From contig NZ_SRXU01000001.1 in assembly GCF_004792695.1 (NCBI RefSeq), positions 558,001-622,000 on the forward strand: a stretch of 64,000 nt of DNA, written 5' to 3'. A model generated the notes under the pieces. That model did not search any database. It was not told the origin of the DNA and was given only the letters and a program-made list of their open reading frames with translations. Source of the stretch: Sphingomonas naasensis. Lineage in GTDB: Bacteria > Pseudomonadota > Alphaproteobacteria > Sphingomonadales > Sphingomonadaceae. Positions 46,983 to 56,682 of the stretch are shown here, in pieces (positions within the stretch are counted from its first letter, which is position 1; the number at the start of each line of letters is the position of its first letter). A program made the position numbers and the translations under genes.

Positions 46983-47819
46983 ATGATCAAAGCCCTGCTG
47001 GCCGTAGCTGCCCTTCCCGCCCTCGTCGTTGCAACCGGTGCCGCCGCGCAAGAGGCCGATCCGACCGCGACGTCCCCCTCCCTCGTCGACTCCCCGGCGG
47101 TCGAAAAGGAAACCCGGCGCGCGCGCGTCGCGCTCGGCCCGCAGATCCGTCCGCGCTTCCCCGGCTCGGACCGCAACCTGCTGCTCCCGCTCTACGACGT
47201 CTCGGTCACCCGGGGCGACAAGCCGTTCACCTTCGAGGCTGCCGATCAGGGAGTCTCGATCGCGATCGTCCAGAAGGATGGCTTCGCGTTCGGCCCCTCG
47301 TTCCGGGTCGAAGGCAGCCGGCGGCGCAGCGAAGCCGATCTTCCCGTCGACGAAGTCGGCACCAGCTTCGAAGCCGGCGGCTATGGCGAGCTGTGGATCG
47401 GATCGTCGATCCGCGCACGCGGCGAGCTGCGCAAGGGCGTGACCGGCCACAAGGGCCTGGTGAGCGACGTGATGCTCGATTATGTCGCGCGCGACGGCGA
47501 TAAATGGCTGTTCTCGGTCGGGCCCCGCTTCGTCCTCGCCGACCGGAAATATCAGGAAGCCTATTTCGGCGTGAACCCGGCGGCCAGCGCGCGCACCGGC
47601 CTTGCGGTCTATCGCCCCGATGGCGGCATCCACTCGGTCGGCGCCAGCGCCACCACCCTGTTCCAGCTCGACCGCAGCTGGGGCGTCTATGGCTATGTCA
47701 AATATGAGCGGCTGATCGCTGATGCCGCCGATTCGCCGATCGTCCGCTCGATCGGCTCGCGCGACCAGTTTTCGGGAGGCGCGGCGCTCACCTTCACCTT
47801 CAACACCGGGATCCGCTGA
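46983..47819 (+). CDS. MipA/OmpV-family outer-membrane protein
   Basis: 278 residues from ATG 46983. Signal peptide ends AAAQ (residue 23). The mature chain has the MipA/OmpV pattern: VALGPQIRPRFPGSDR, then alternating beta strands to a C-terminal strand SGGAALTFTFNTGIR. It should form a small outer-membrane barrel. Family members act as scaffolds for murein enzymes or as porins. It follows the Sel1-SPOR gene by 56 bases and may share its promoter. Confidence 0.82.
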   Translation: MIKALLAVAALPALVVATGAAAQEADPTATSPSLVDSPAVEKETRRARVALGPQIRPRFPGSDRNLLLPLYDVSVTRGDKPFTFEAADQGVSIAIVQKDGFAFGPSFRVEGSRRRSEADLPVDEVGTSFEAGGYGELWIGSSIRARGELRKGVTGHKGLVSDVMLDYVARDGDKWLFSVGPRFVLADRKYQEAYFGVNPAASARTGLAVYRPDGGIHSVGASATTLFQLDRSWGVYGYVKYERLIADAADSPIVRSIGSRDQFSGGAALTFTFNTGIR

Positions 47820-47936
47820 GGCCGGCGCAGGTTCGGACGATCGGGCGCGGGGCACGCGCCGTCGCCGACTGCGATCGCGCGCGGAACGCCCGGGGACGAT
47901 CCTTGTTCGAAGCTCTGCCAGCCAGGAGTCCCCGCC

Positions 47937-48374
47937 ATGGAAAGCATGGAATTGTATCGCGGCCGCCTGATCGACCATGTCCAGCTCGTCGTCCGCGACC
48001 TCGCCGCCAGCCGCCGCTTCTATCAGGCGCTGTTCGACGTGCTCGGCATTCCGATCGGCGGCGAGGCCGAGACGCATTTCTGGGCCGACGAGCTGTTCAT
48101 CTCGACCAAGGACGGCCCCGGGGCGCAGGGCGCGCTCACCGGCCGCCACCACCTCGCCTTTCAGACCAAGGACCATGCGATGGTCGATGCCTTTTACCAG
48201 GCCGGGCTCGCCGCGGGCGGCAAGGATAACGGCGCCCCGGGCGACCGCGCCAACTATCACCCGGGCTACTACGCCGCGTTCCTGCTCGATCCCGACGGCA
48301 ACAATATCGAGGCGGTGCATCACGGCGATGCGGATCGCAGCACCGAAGCGGTGAAGATCGCGTTCCGGATGTGA
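47937..48374 (+). CDS. VOC-superfamily (glyoxalase-fold) protein
   Basis: 145 residues with AGGAG 8 bases before ATG 47937. Two beta-alpha-beta-beta-beta units: IDHVQLVVRDLAASRRFYQALFD and HHLAFQTKD...DGNNIEAVHHG. The likely metal ligands are His in the first unit, His in HHLAF and Glu in NNIEAV. Could be a lyase, dioxygenase or resistance protein; substrate unknown. Confidence 0.85.
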   Translation: MESMELYRGRLIDHVQLVVRDLAASRRFYQALFDVLGIPIGGEAETHFWADELFISTKDGPGAQGALTGRHHLAFQTKDHAMVDAFYQAGLAAGGKDNGAPGDRANYHPGYYAAFLLDPDGNNIEAVHHGDADRSTEAVKIAFRM

Positions 48375-48384
48375 GGCGCTCGGC

Positions 48385-49419
48385 TCAGCCGCGCCAGTCG
48401 ATCCACGCGCCATAGGGGTGGCAAGTCGCGAGGTGCCGCGCCTCGCCGCTCGGCCAGGTCGTGAGCCAGAGCTGCACCTCGGTGCGTGCCTGCGTCCATT
48501 CGAAGCTGATCCACGCCAGCGGCCGATCGGCAGTGGCGCGCGCGCCGGCAGCGGCGATCAGGTCGGTTGCCGCCTTGCGGTCCTCGGGGCCGAGATATTG
48601 CAGCACCATCGAATGGAAGATCGCGCGGCAGCGCCCCTCGGGCTGTGGCACGTCGAGCTGATCGGCCAGCCACGATACCGCATCGCCGCAGGTGATCAGC
48701 GGCGGATGCCGCCGGGCCAGCGCGATGGCATTGCCAAGGCGCTCGGCACGCGCCGGCTGATCGGCGAAGACGAACGACATCAGCCGTTCGCGCGTCGCCT
48801 CGTCGGCAACGTCGAGCGGGTGGAGGTCGACGCCGCGCGCGCCGCAAACCTCGACTGCGGCGTCGGGCGGCGGTGCGCCGTGCCAGGTCGGCGCGATCTG
48901 CACCGACGAACCCGGCATGCCCGCGGCGACTCCACCGAGATCATAGGCGTAGTGCGCGAGGTTGAGATTGAGCCCGGCGCTCGAACCGAGCTCGAGCAGC
49001 TCGAACGGCAGCCCGAACCGCTCGCCCGCGACCATCAGCGCGGCAAGGATCGCCGCGGCGCGATTGACTTCGTTGGTCTGGGTCGGCTGGCGCATCCAGC
49101 GCGCGATGAAATCGTCCTCGCTGACCAGCGCGGCGCACAGCGCGCCGTCGAAATCGTCATGCTGGCGCCGATAGAGCGATTCGAGCCGCCGCGGGCGGCC
49201 GCGCCGCGCCAGCGCGTGGATCGCGGCATTGAAGCGCATCGCCAATGCCGCCGCCGAGGGATCGCCCGGCCAGGACTGGATCAACGCGGCGGTGCGCGGC
49301 GCCCGGGCGAGATGGCGTTCGCCGGCCTCGAGTACCGATGCGACGAAGGGCGAGCCGAGCGCGCGGGCGATATCCGCCTGACGGACGAATTCGCCGCGGC
49401 TCCCAGAAAACTTGTCCAT
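48385..49419 (-). CDS. DUF2332 family protein (methyltransferase-like fold)
   Basis: 344 residues. The central motif ELLELGSSAGLNLNL (near residue 140) is the SAM-binding GxGxG-like turn of this family. A later 'RCRAIFHSMVLQYL' and WISFEWTQ match the DUF2332 pattern. Function is unknown. It is convergent with the VOC gene, 10 bases apart. Confidence 0.82.
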   Translation of the reverse strand: MDKFSGSRGEFVRQADIARALGSPFVASVLEAGERHLARAPRTAALIQSWPGDPSAAALAMRFNAAIHALARRGRPRRLESLYRRQHDDFDGALCAALVSEDDFIARWMRQPTQTNEVNRAAAILAALMVAGERFGLPFELLELGSSAGLNLNLAHYAYDLGGVAAGMPGSSVQIAPTWHGAPPPDAAVEVCGARGVDLHPLDVADEATRERLMSFVFADQPARAERLGNAIALARRHPPLITCGDAVSWLADQLDVPQPEGRCRAIFHSMVLQYLGPEDRKAATDLIAAAGARATADRPLAWISFEWTQARTEVQLWLTTWPSGEARHLATCHPYGAWIDWRG

Positions 49420-49523
49420 ATTCCTCCCGCCGCCGGCACATCTGCGCCGGCGCTTGCGCCCCCGTCATCAACCGCCGGGCTGCCGCCCCGCCGCCCCCGC
49501 CGGGGCGGCAACCCGGTGCTGGC

Positions 49524-51368
49524 TTAGAACGATGCCCAGTCGTCGTGGCCGTTGGTGCGCTTGAGCGCGGGCACGGCGGCCGCCGGAAGCGGCTTGACCG
49601 GGCCATCGAAGCGGATCTGCGTCTTGCTCGCGCGGACGCTGCCCGCCGCGCCGACATTGAACCGCGACGCCTGCTCGCTGAGCGCGGCGACTTCGCCGCT
49701 CAGGTTGCGCGCCGCTGCCGAGGTCTGTTCGACCATCGCGGCATTTTGCTGGGTCGACTGATCCATCGTCCCGATCGCGATCGAGATCTCGCTGATCGCG
49801 GTCGACTGGGCCTGGTTGTCCGAGGCCATGTCGCCGAGCAGCTTGTGGACCTCGCCCACGTCGCCCGAGATGTCGGCGAGCGCGGTGTCGACCTTCTGCA
49901 CCATCTCCACCGCCGCGACGATGTCGGTCTGGGTGGCGGTCAGCTGATCGCGGGCGCGGCCGGCTTCTTCCTCGGCGCGCATCGCCAGCGCCGAGACGAG
50001 GTCGGCGACGACCGCGAAGCCGCGGCCTGCTTCACCCGCGCGCCCCGCTTCCACGGCGGCGTTCATCGCGAGAACCCGCGTCTGGAAGGCGATCTTGTCG
50101 AGGCCCTCGATGACGCTGTCGATGCCCTTGGCCGAGTCCGCGACGCGGGTCATTGCCTGCATCGCCTCGTCGGCGGTCGAACGGCCCGCCGAAACCGTGA
50201 CGATCGTCCCGTCGGCGCGCTCGACCGTGCGGCCGGCGGCGGCGGCGGTCGCCTTGAGGCGGCCGTCCATCTGGGTCACCGCAGCCGAAGTCTCCTCGAG
50301 GCTCGCGGCATTGGCTTCGGTGCGACGCGCCAGATCCTCGGAGGCCTGGGCGATCTCGTTCGAGCCGTCGCGGATCGTCGCGGCGCTCTGCATCACGGTG
50401 CCGATCAGCCCGCGCAGCTCGCCGACCGCGGCGTTGAAATTGGTCTTCACCGTCGCATAGTCGCCCGGGAAATCGCGGCTGATCTCGGCGGTGAGATTGC
50501 CGTTGGCGAGCTCGGAGAGCTGCGCCGATACGGTCTCGACGACCATCTTCTGCTCGGCTTCGGCGCGCGCATTGGCGGCCTCGGCGGCCTGCTTGGCGAC
50601 CGCGGCGTCGCGGAACACCAGCACCGCGCGCGCCATGTCGCCCAGCTCGTCACCGCGATCGGTGTCGGGCACGGCGATGTCGTTCTTGCCTGCGGCGAGA
50701 TCGGCCATCGTCTTGGTGAGGCCGCTGACGGGCTTGGCGATCAGGCCGGTGAGCATCATCGCGAGCGTGATGGCGATGCCGATCAGCGCGATCGCGCCGG
50801 CGACGAGGACGAACAGCGCGGTCTTGATCGCGGTTTCCTGGCTCGCGCCATTTTCCTCGATCAGCTTGGTCTGGGTGTCCTTGATCTCGCGCAGCGGCAG
50901 CACCGCGTTGCTGGTCAGCACGGCCTTGCCGGCGGCGCGGACTTCGGCTTCCGCCGCGTCGCGCTGGCCGGCCTTGACCTTGGCGATCAGCCGATCGCCC
51001 CAATCCTTGCGCCATGCGAGGGTTTCCTCGCGCGACTTGAGCAACGCCGATTCCTGCTTGGGATCGACGAGAAGGTCCTCGAGCTCGGCCGAGGTCTTGT
51101 CGTAATCCTCGCGGCCCTCGTTGTACGACTTGAGATAGCTCTCGTCGCCGGTGACGAGGAAGCCGCGCATCTGGCTGTTCTGCCGGAGCAGCGAGGTCTC
51201 GAGCGCGAGCGTCTTGGCGTGGATCGACTGGCTCAGATTGTTCGCATCAGTCGTGCTGCGGATCGACGAGATGTTGGTGAAGAACACCAGCATCACGATC
51301 GCCGCAGTCGCGCAGATCGTCAGAAACGACAGACCCAGCTTCCGGGGGATTTTCATCGATTTCAGCAT
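49524..51368 (-). CDS. methyl-accepting chemotaxis protein with atypical tip
   Basis: 614 residues from ATG 51368. TM1 is about 14-34 and TM2 about 185-212. The periplasmic part has the CHASE3-like helix pattern (RGFLVTGDESYLKSYNEGREDY). A HAMP domain (about 210-265) and a second HAMP-like stretch precede the signalling domain. The hairpin tip reads KIAFQTRVLAMNAAVEAGRAGEAGRGFAVVAD but then LVSALAMRAEE, where EVRxLAxRS is normal. A conserved Glu is replaced by Leu. The C-terminal segment ends NGHDDWASF, a likely CheR-tether-like or short tail. It lies downstream of two TonB receptors. Confidence 0.92.
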   Translation of the reverse strand: MLKSMKIPRKLGLSFLTICATAAIVMLVFFTNISSIRSTTDANNLSQSIHAKTLALETSLLRQNSQMRGFLVTGDESYLKSYNEGREDYDKTSAELEDLLVDPKQESALLKSREETLAWRKDWGDRLIAKVKAGQRDAAEAEVRAAGKAVLTSNAVLPLREIKDTQTKLIEENGASQETAIKTALFVLVAGAIALIGIAITLAMMLTGLIAKPVSGLTKTMADLAAGKNDIAVPDTDRGDELGDMARAVLVFRDAAVAKQAAEAANARAEAEQKMVVETVSAQLSELANGNLTAEISRDFPGDYATVKTNFNAAVGELRGLIGTVMQSAATIRDGSNEIAQASEDLARRTEANAASLEETSAAVTQMDGRLKATAAAAGRTVERADGTIVTVSAGRSTADEAMQAMTRVADSAKGIDSVIEGLDKIAFQTRVLAMNAAVEAGRAGEAGRGFAVVADLVSALAMRAEEEAGRARDQLTATQTDIVAAVEMVQKVDTALADISGDVGEVHKLLGDMASDNQAQSTAISEISIAIGTMDQSTQQNAAMVEQTSAAARNLSGEVAALSEQASRFNVGAAGSVRASKTQIRFDGPVKPLPAAAVPALKRTNGHDDWASF

Positions 51369-51496
51369 GTTCACCACTTTGCTCTTTCGTTTTCTCAATG
51401 CATTATAGACCGCTCCGCACAGATCGGCCCGAATGCGCCCCATTTCCCTTCGAGCGCGCGGCAACCGCGGCATGGCAAACGGGTTTGATGAATGAC

Positions 51497-51527
51497 GAAC
51501 CCGGACCGCGCGGAGCGGCCCGGGCTC
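51497..51527. other. GC-rich hairpin at the 3' end of the TonB receptor gene
   Basis: GAACCCGGACCGC (51497-51509) and GCGGCCCGGGCTC (51515-51527) form a 13-base stem in RNA (with three G-U pairs on the minus strand) and a 5-base loop, starting 9 bases past the stop. No T run follows on the minus strand. It may stabilise the mRNA end or act with Rho. TTTT on the plus side could stop transcription from the left. Confidence 0.5.
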
Positions 51528-51535
51528 TTTTCCGA

Positions 51536-54025
51536 TCAGAAGTCGAAGCGGACCGATGCCGAGATCGTGCGGCCGTTGAGCACGTGCGCACGCGCCACGC
51601 CCACCGCCGGGATCACCGCGTCGTCGATCGCGGTGATCGCGAGCACGTCGAACAGGTTCGCTGCGTTGACGGCGAGGGTCACGCGATCGAGCGGACGGAA
51701 CTGCACGAACGCGTTGGTCGTCGTGTAGCCCGGCACCTTGAGCGTGTTCGCCGCAGTGGCGTAGCTGCCGGTCGTGCCGACGATCACCGCGCCCGCGCTG
51801 AAGCGGTCGGTCGTGACCTGCGGCGAGATCTGGTAGATCAGCTTGGCCTGGTGCTGCGGGGTGTTGCCCTCGAACGTCGGATCGATCGCGTCGCGGGTGA
51901 TCTCCGCGTCGGTGTAGGTCGCGCCGGCGGTCAGGCTGAAGATGCCCATCTTGTAGCCGCCTTCGAACTCGGCACCGACTGCCTTGTAGTCGCGCACGAG
52001 CGGCAGGCCGGTGGTCGAGTCGAGGTTGGTGTCCTCGGCCTTGGCCCAGAAGCCCGTGACGTTGAGCGTCAGCCCGCCATTGCGATACTTGATGCCCGCC
52101 TCGGCCTGATGGACGACGTCGACATCGGCGTCCTTGTCGATCAGATGGCCGTCGGTCGTGCTGATGAACGGACCGAACTGGATACGGTCGGCGTTCGCAC
52201 GGCCGCCGCGGCTGTAGCGCGCGAACACCGCGAGCGGCTCGGCGATGCGCCAGTTCAGGCCGGCCGAGTAGCTCAGATAGCCATAGTCATAGTCGACCGG
52301 AGCCGGACGGGTGAGCGGAAGCACCGCAACCGCCATTTCGGGGACTGCGATCACGCCGTCACGGTTGATGTCCACCGGTGCGGCGCCGACGCGGCCGCCA
52401 CCGAGGTCGTAACCGAGAACGGTGCCGCTCGCCTTGCCGAAATCGTAGCGGATCGAGCCGCCGATCGCCACGCCGCCGATCTTCAGATTGACCGAAGCGA
52501 AGGGCGCGTTGGTGGTGTAGCCGAGCTTGTAGCCGCGGTTGAACTGCGCCGGGTTGGTCGGCGCGCCGTAACGCAGCGTGCCGTCCTGGGTCACCTTGAC
52601 GCCGGTCGGGGTGACGACGTCGAGCAGCTGGGCGTCGCCGTTGCTGGCGATCCCGCTGAGCACGCTCGCCCAGTTCCAGTCCGAGTCGATCGTCTGGTGC
52701 GAGCTGTACAGGCCGACCGTGGTGGTCAGGTCGTTGCCGCCGACGTTCCACACGCGGCTGGCGCGGATGTCGTTGGTGACGTTGCGCAGGCTGTTCAGAT
52801 CGGTGTCGGCGAGCATCATCAGCGCGCCGAGGCCGTTGCCGTTGAGCGTCGTCGGATTGGCGATCGCCGTGCCGACATTCGGGCCGCTGGCGTAACGCAG
52901 CGAGCCGCCGGGAACGCCGAACGCGGTCGGCATCGCCGCCGCCGGGACGAACTGCGCGTAATAGATGCCCATGTAATGGTTGGACATGTCGGCGTAGCGG
53001 AAGCGCTCGGTGATGTCGAAACCACCGACTTCGAACTTGCTCTCGACGCCGATCGACTTGACGATCGGATGCTGGCCGGCGGTGACGTCGTCGAGCACCG
53101 GATTGTTGTTGCCGTCGAGCGTCAGCTGGCTCTGATAGTTGCGCGAGAACAGGCTGTCGTGGCGAACGTCGTAATTGGCGATGTTCTTGTAGACCGGCTT
53201 GTCGTTGGTGCCGCTCACGCCGAGCGCGGTGATGTCATAGGCCGGCGTGATGTCGTCCATGTACTTGCCGTAGAAGCGGATATAGCCGCCCTCGAATTCC
53301 TTGGTGATGTTCAGCTTGATCTGGCCACCGCGGGTCGAGTTGAAGCCGGTCGCGCGCGGGCCTTCGCCGTCGCGGTAGAAGCCGCCGACATGGAAGCGCA
53401 GCGTCGGGCTGATGTGCGCGCCATAGTCGAAGTCGATGCGGCGCATGCCGTAGTCGAGGCCGGTCGACAGCTGGACGGCGCCGCCGTCGGTGTCGCCGGT
53501 CTTCGAGATGAAGTTGACGATGCCGCCGGGCGAGTTCGACGCGAAGGTCGAGGCCGAGCCGCCGCGGATCGCTTCGACTGCGGCGAGGTTCAGGTCGGCG
53601 CGCAGGAAGGTGTCGGCGGTCGCGAAGGCGATATCGCCGAATTCGAGGATCGGCAGGCCGTCTTCCTGCAGCTGCAGGAACTTGGCGCCGGTCGAGGCGA
53701 TCGGCAGGCCGCGGATGGTGATGTTGGCGCTGCCTTCGCCGGTCGAGGCTTCGGCGCGGATGCCCGGGATCGCGCGCAGGATCTCGGAGATCGAGCGGGC
53801 GCCGATCTTGTCGACGTCGGCCGCGCGCAGCGCGCTGGTCGAGGTCGCGCTGTCGAGGCGGTCGCGGCCCTTGGCCACGCCGGTCGAGAAGACTTCCTCA
53901 TTGGCCTTCTTGGCGGGCGCTTCGGTCTCGCTCTGCGCGGCAGGCGCCGGCGGCGGGGTTTCATTGGCGAGCGCCGGAGCGACGAGCGCGAACGGCGCGA
54001 CGGCCGACAGCAGATACTTCTTCAT
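51536..54025 (-). CDS. TonB-dependent receptor, tandem paralogue 1
   Basis: 829 residues. Signal peptide 1-21 (ALAN), Pro/Lys-rich linker, TonB-box-like EEVFSTGVAKGRDRLDSA, plug with ITIRGLPIASTGAKFLQLQ and NSPGGIVNFISKTGD, and barrel ending VRFDF. It is closely similar to the upstream receptor over the whole length; near the plug an 88-base stretch is identical (53491-53578 and 56115-56202). The ligand is unknown. It follows the other receptor by 146 bases on the same strand. Confidence 0.95.
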   Translation of the reverse strand: MKKYLLSAVAPFALVAPALANETPPPAPAAQSETEAPAKKANEEVFSTGVAKGRDRLDSATSTSALRAADVDKIGARSISEILRAIPGIRAEASTGEGSANITIRGLPIASTGAKFLQLQEDGLPILEFGDIAFATADTFLRADLNLAAVEAIRGGSASTFASNSPGGIVNFISKTGDTDGGAVQLSTGLDYGMRRIDFDYGAHISPTLRFHVGGFYRDGEGPRATGFNSTRGGQIKLNITKEFEGGYIRFYGKYMDDITPAYDITALGVSGTNDKPVYKNIANYDVRHDSLFSRNYQSQLTLDGNNNPVLDDVTAGQHPIVKSIGVESKFEVGGFDITERFRYADMSNHYMGIYYAQFVPAAAMPTAFGVPGGSLRYASGPNVGTAIANPTTLNGNGLGALMMLADTDLNSLRNVTNDIRASRVWNVGGNDLTTTVGLYSSHQTIDSDWNWASVLSGIASNGDAQLLDVVTPTGVKVTQDGTLRYGAPTNPAQFNRGYKLGYTTNAPFASVNLKIGGVAIGGSIRYDFGKASGTVLGYDLGGGRVGAAPVDINRDGVIAVPEMAVAVLPLTRPAPVDYDYGYLSYSAGLNWRIAEPLAVFARYSRGGRANADRIQFGPFISTTDGHLIDKDADVDVVHQAEAGIKYRNGGLTLNVTGFWAKAEDTNLDSTTGLPLVRDYKAVGAEFEGGYKMGIFSLTAGATYTDAEITRDAIDPTFEGNTPQHQAKLIYQISPQVTTDRFSAGAVIVGTTGSYATAANTLKVPGYTTTNAFVQFRPLDRVTLAVNAANLFDVLAITAIDDAVIPAVGVARAHVLNGRTISASVRFDF

Positions 54026-54135
54026 CTTGTTACCTAACTTTCTGAAAAAACGCCGTCATTCTGACTGGCGCGTGGGATGAGACGCTCTCTCTGCCGGCCG
54101 CGTTGGCCGCGACAGAAACACGAGCGTAAGCAAGG

Positions 54136-54161
54136 GCCCGGGCCGCGAGGGCGGCCCGGGC
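54136..54161 (-). other. GC hairpin between tandem TonB receptor genes
   Basis: A perfect 10-base stem GCCCGGGCCG/CGGCCCGGGC (54136-54145 and 54152-54161) with loop CGAGGG sits 10 bases past the stop of the upstream receptor. No T run follows. It mirrors the hairpin after the other receptor. Confidence 0.55.
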
Positions 54162-54171
54162 GGTGGGTCGA

Positions 54172-56682
54172 TCAGAAGTCGAAGCGGACCGAAGCCGAGA
54201 TCGTGCGGCCGGTGAGGACATGCCCCTTGGCCACGCCCGCCGCCGGAAGCGTCGGATCGTCGATCGCGGTGATCGCGAGCACATCGAACAGGTTGCTGGC
54301 GTTGACTGCGAGCGTCACCCGGTCGACCGGGCGGAACTGCACGAACGCGTTGGTGGTGACGAAGCCCGGCACCTTCAGCAGATTGTCGTCGGTCGCATAG
54401 CTTCCGGTGGTGCCGATGAAGGTCGCGCCGATGTCGAACGCATCGGTCGTGATCTGCGGCGTCGCCTGGAAGATCACCTTCGCCTGATGGTGCGGCGTGT
54501 TGCCGACGATCGCCGGGTTGACGAAATCGGTCACGATCTCGGCATCGGTGTAGGTCGCGCCCGCGGTCAGGCTGAAGATGCCCGAACGGAAGCCGCCCTC
54601 GAACTCGCCGCCCATCGCGCGATATTCACGCGCGATGATGTCGCCGTTGGTCGAGTCGATATTGGTGTCCTCGGCCTTGGCCCAGAAGCCGGTGAGGTTG
54701 AGCGTGAGACCGCCCTTGCGGTACTTCACGCCGGCCTCGGCCTGCTTGACCTTGTCGACCGCCGCCTCGGGATAGACGAGGCCGCCATTGGTGTTTACGA
54801 TCGGGCTGAACAGCAGACGATCGGCATTGGCGCGGCCGCCGACGCTGTAGCGGGCGAACACCGCGATCGGCTCGGCGATGCGGAAGTTCACGCCGGTCGA
54901 CCACGACAGATAGTCATATTTGTAGTCGACGACGCCCGGACGGGTGAGCGGCAGGATCGCGACGCTCATCTCGGGGACCGAGATCACGCCGTCGCCGTTC
55001 ATGTCCTTCGCGGCACGACCGACGCGGCCGTCACCGAGCTCGGCACCGATCAGCGTGCCCTTGGCATGGCCGAAATCGTAGCGGGCGCTGCCGCCGATCG
55101 CGAGCTTGCCGATGTGGAAGTTGACCGAGCCGAACGGCGCGTTGGTGGTGTAGCCCATCCGATAGCCGCGGCGCAGCGTGTCGGCGCCGGCGATGCCATA
55201 GGCGAACACGCCGTCCTGGGTCAGCTTGGTGCCGGTCGCGGTGACGATGTCGAGCAGATTGCCGTTGCCGCCGCCATTGACGTCGCTGAACACCGTGCCC
55301 CACGCCCAATCGCTGTCGAGCGTCTGGTGCGAGCTGTACAGGCCGACCGTGGTGGTCAGATCGCCGCCGGCGACGTCCCACACCTTGCTGGCACGCACAT
55401 CGTTGGTGACGTTGTCGAGGCTGTTGAGCTTCGCGTCGGCGATCAGCAGCATCGCGGCCTGGCCGTTGCCGTTGAGCGTGGTGGGGTTAGTGATCGTCTG
55501 GCCGGCATTGGCGCCGGTGGCGAAGCGGATCGTGCCGCCCGGCGCGCCGAACGCCGGCGCCAGCGCCGCTGCGGGCACGAACTGGGCGTAGTTGACGCCC
55601 ATGTAATGGCCCGAGATGTCGGCGTAGCGGAACTTCTCGATCACGTCCCAGCCGGCGAGCTCGAACTTGCCTTCGATCCCGAACGACTTGACCAGCACGT
55701 GGTTGCGGTTGTCGTGGTTGGAGACGTTGTTGTTGCCGTCGAGGCCGGTCACGCGCTGGAAATTGCGGGTGAACAGCGTGTCGTGGCGCGCATCGAAGCC
55801 GGTGATCGTGTTGTACTCGGGATCGCTGTTGGTGCCGCTCGCCGCGATCGGAGTCACGTCGTAGATCGGCGAACGGTCGTCGAGATACTTGCCGTAGAAA
55901 CGGATATAGCCGCCGTCGAACTCCTTGGTGACGTTCAGCTTGATCTGGCCGCCCTGCGCGGTGGTGAAGCCGGTCGCGCGCGGGCCCTGGCCGTCGCGAT
56001 AGAAGCCGCCGACGTGGAAGCGCAGCGTGTCGCTGATCTTCGCGCCATAATCGAAGTCGATGCGGCGCATGTCATAGTCAAGGCCGCTCGAGAGCTGGAC
56101 GGCGCCGCCTTCGGTGTCGCCGGTCTTCGAGATGAAGTTGACGATGCCGCCGGGCGAGTTCGACGCGAAGGTCGAGGCCGAGCCGCCGCGGATCGCTTCG
56201 ACCGCCGCGAGGTTGAGGTCGGCGCGCAGGAACGCGTCGGCGGTGCTCAGGCTGATGTCGCCGAATTCGAGGATCGGCAGGCCGTCTTCCTGCAGCTGCA
56301 GGAACTTGGCGCCGGTCGAGGCGATCGGGAGACCGCGGATGGTGATGTTGGCATTGCCCTCGCCGCTGGCGGCCTCGGAGCGGATGCCCGGGATGTTGCG
56401 CAGGATCTCGGCGACCGAACGCGCGCCGAGCTTGTCGACCTCGGCCGCGCGCAGCGCGCTGGTCGAAGTGGCGCTGTCGAGACGGTCGCGGCCCTTGGCG
56501 ACGCCGGTCGAGAACACTTCCTTGGCGGGCTCCCTGGCGCTGTCCTGCGCCTTGTCCGCTTCCGCAGCCTTTGCTTCGGCTTCGACCTTCGGCGCCGCCG
56601 AAGTATTTGCCGTCGTCCCGGCAAGGGCCGGCGTCGCAAGCGCGAGCGGCGCAGCTGCCAGGAAGAGGGTACCCCGTTTCAT
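54172..56682 (-). CDS. TonB-dependent receptor, tandem paralogue 2
   Basis: 836 residues. Signal peptide 1-21 (ALAG), a Lys/Glu/Ala-rich linker (22-50), KEVFSTGVAKGRDRLDSA, plug with the same ITIRGLPIASTGAKFLQLQ motif, and barrel ending VRFDF. The linker between signal and plug differs from its paralogue, while the plug is nearly the same. The loops of the barrel differ most, as expected if ligands have diverged. It is first in the receptor-receptor-chemoreceptor row. Confidence 0.95.
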   Translation of the reverse strand: MKRGTLFLAAAPLALATPALAGTTANTSAAPKVEAEAKAAEADKAQDSAREPAKEVFSTGVAKGRDRLDSATSTSALRAAEVDKLGARSVAEILRNIPGIRSEAASGEGNANITIRGLPIASTGAKFLQLQEDGLPILEFGDISLSTADAFLRADLNLAAVEAIRGGSASTFASNSPGGIVNFISKTGDTEGGAVQLSSGLDYDMRRIDFDYGAKISDTLRFHVGGFYRDGQGPRATGFTTAQGGQIKLNVTKEFDGGYIRFYGKYLDDRSPIYDVTPIAASGTNSDPEYNTITGFDARHDTLFTRNFQRVTGLDGNNNVSNHDNRNHVLVKSFGIEGKFELAGWDVIEKFRYADISGHYMGVNYAQFVPAAALAPAFGAPGGTIRFATGANAGQTITNPTTLNGNGQAAMLLIADAKLNSLDNVTNDVRASKVWDVAGGDLTTTVGLYSSHQTLDSDWAWGTVFSDVNGGGNGNLLDIVTATGTKLTQDGVFAYGIAGADTLRRGYRMGYTTNAPFGSVNFHIGKLAIGGSARYDFGHAKGTLIGAELGDGRVGRAAKDMNGDGVISVPEMSVAILPLTRPGVVDYKYDYLSWSTGVNFRIAEPIAVFARYSVGGRANADRLLFSPIVNTNGGLVYPEAAVDKVKQAEAGVKYRKGGLTLNLTGFWAKAEDTNIDSTNGDIIAREYRAMGGEFEGGFRSGIFSLTAGATYTDAEIVTDFVNPAIVGNTPHHQAKVIFQATPQITTDAFDIGATFIGTTGSYATDDNLLKVPGFVTTNAFVQFRPVDRVTLAVNASNLFDVLAITAIDDPTLPAAGVAKGHVLTGRTISASVRFDF

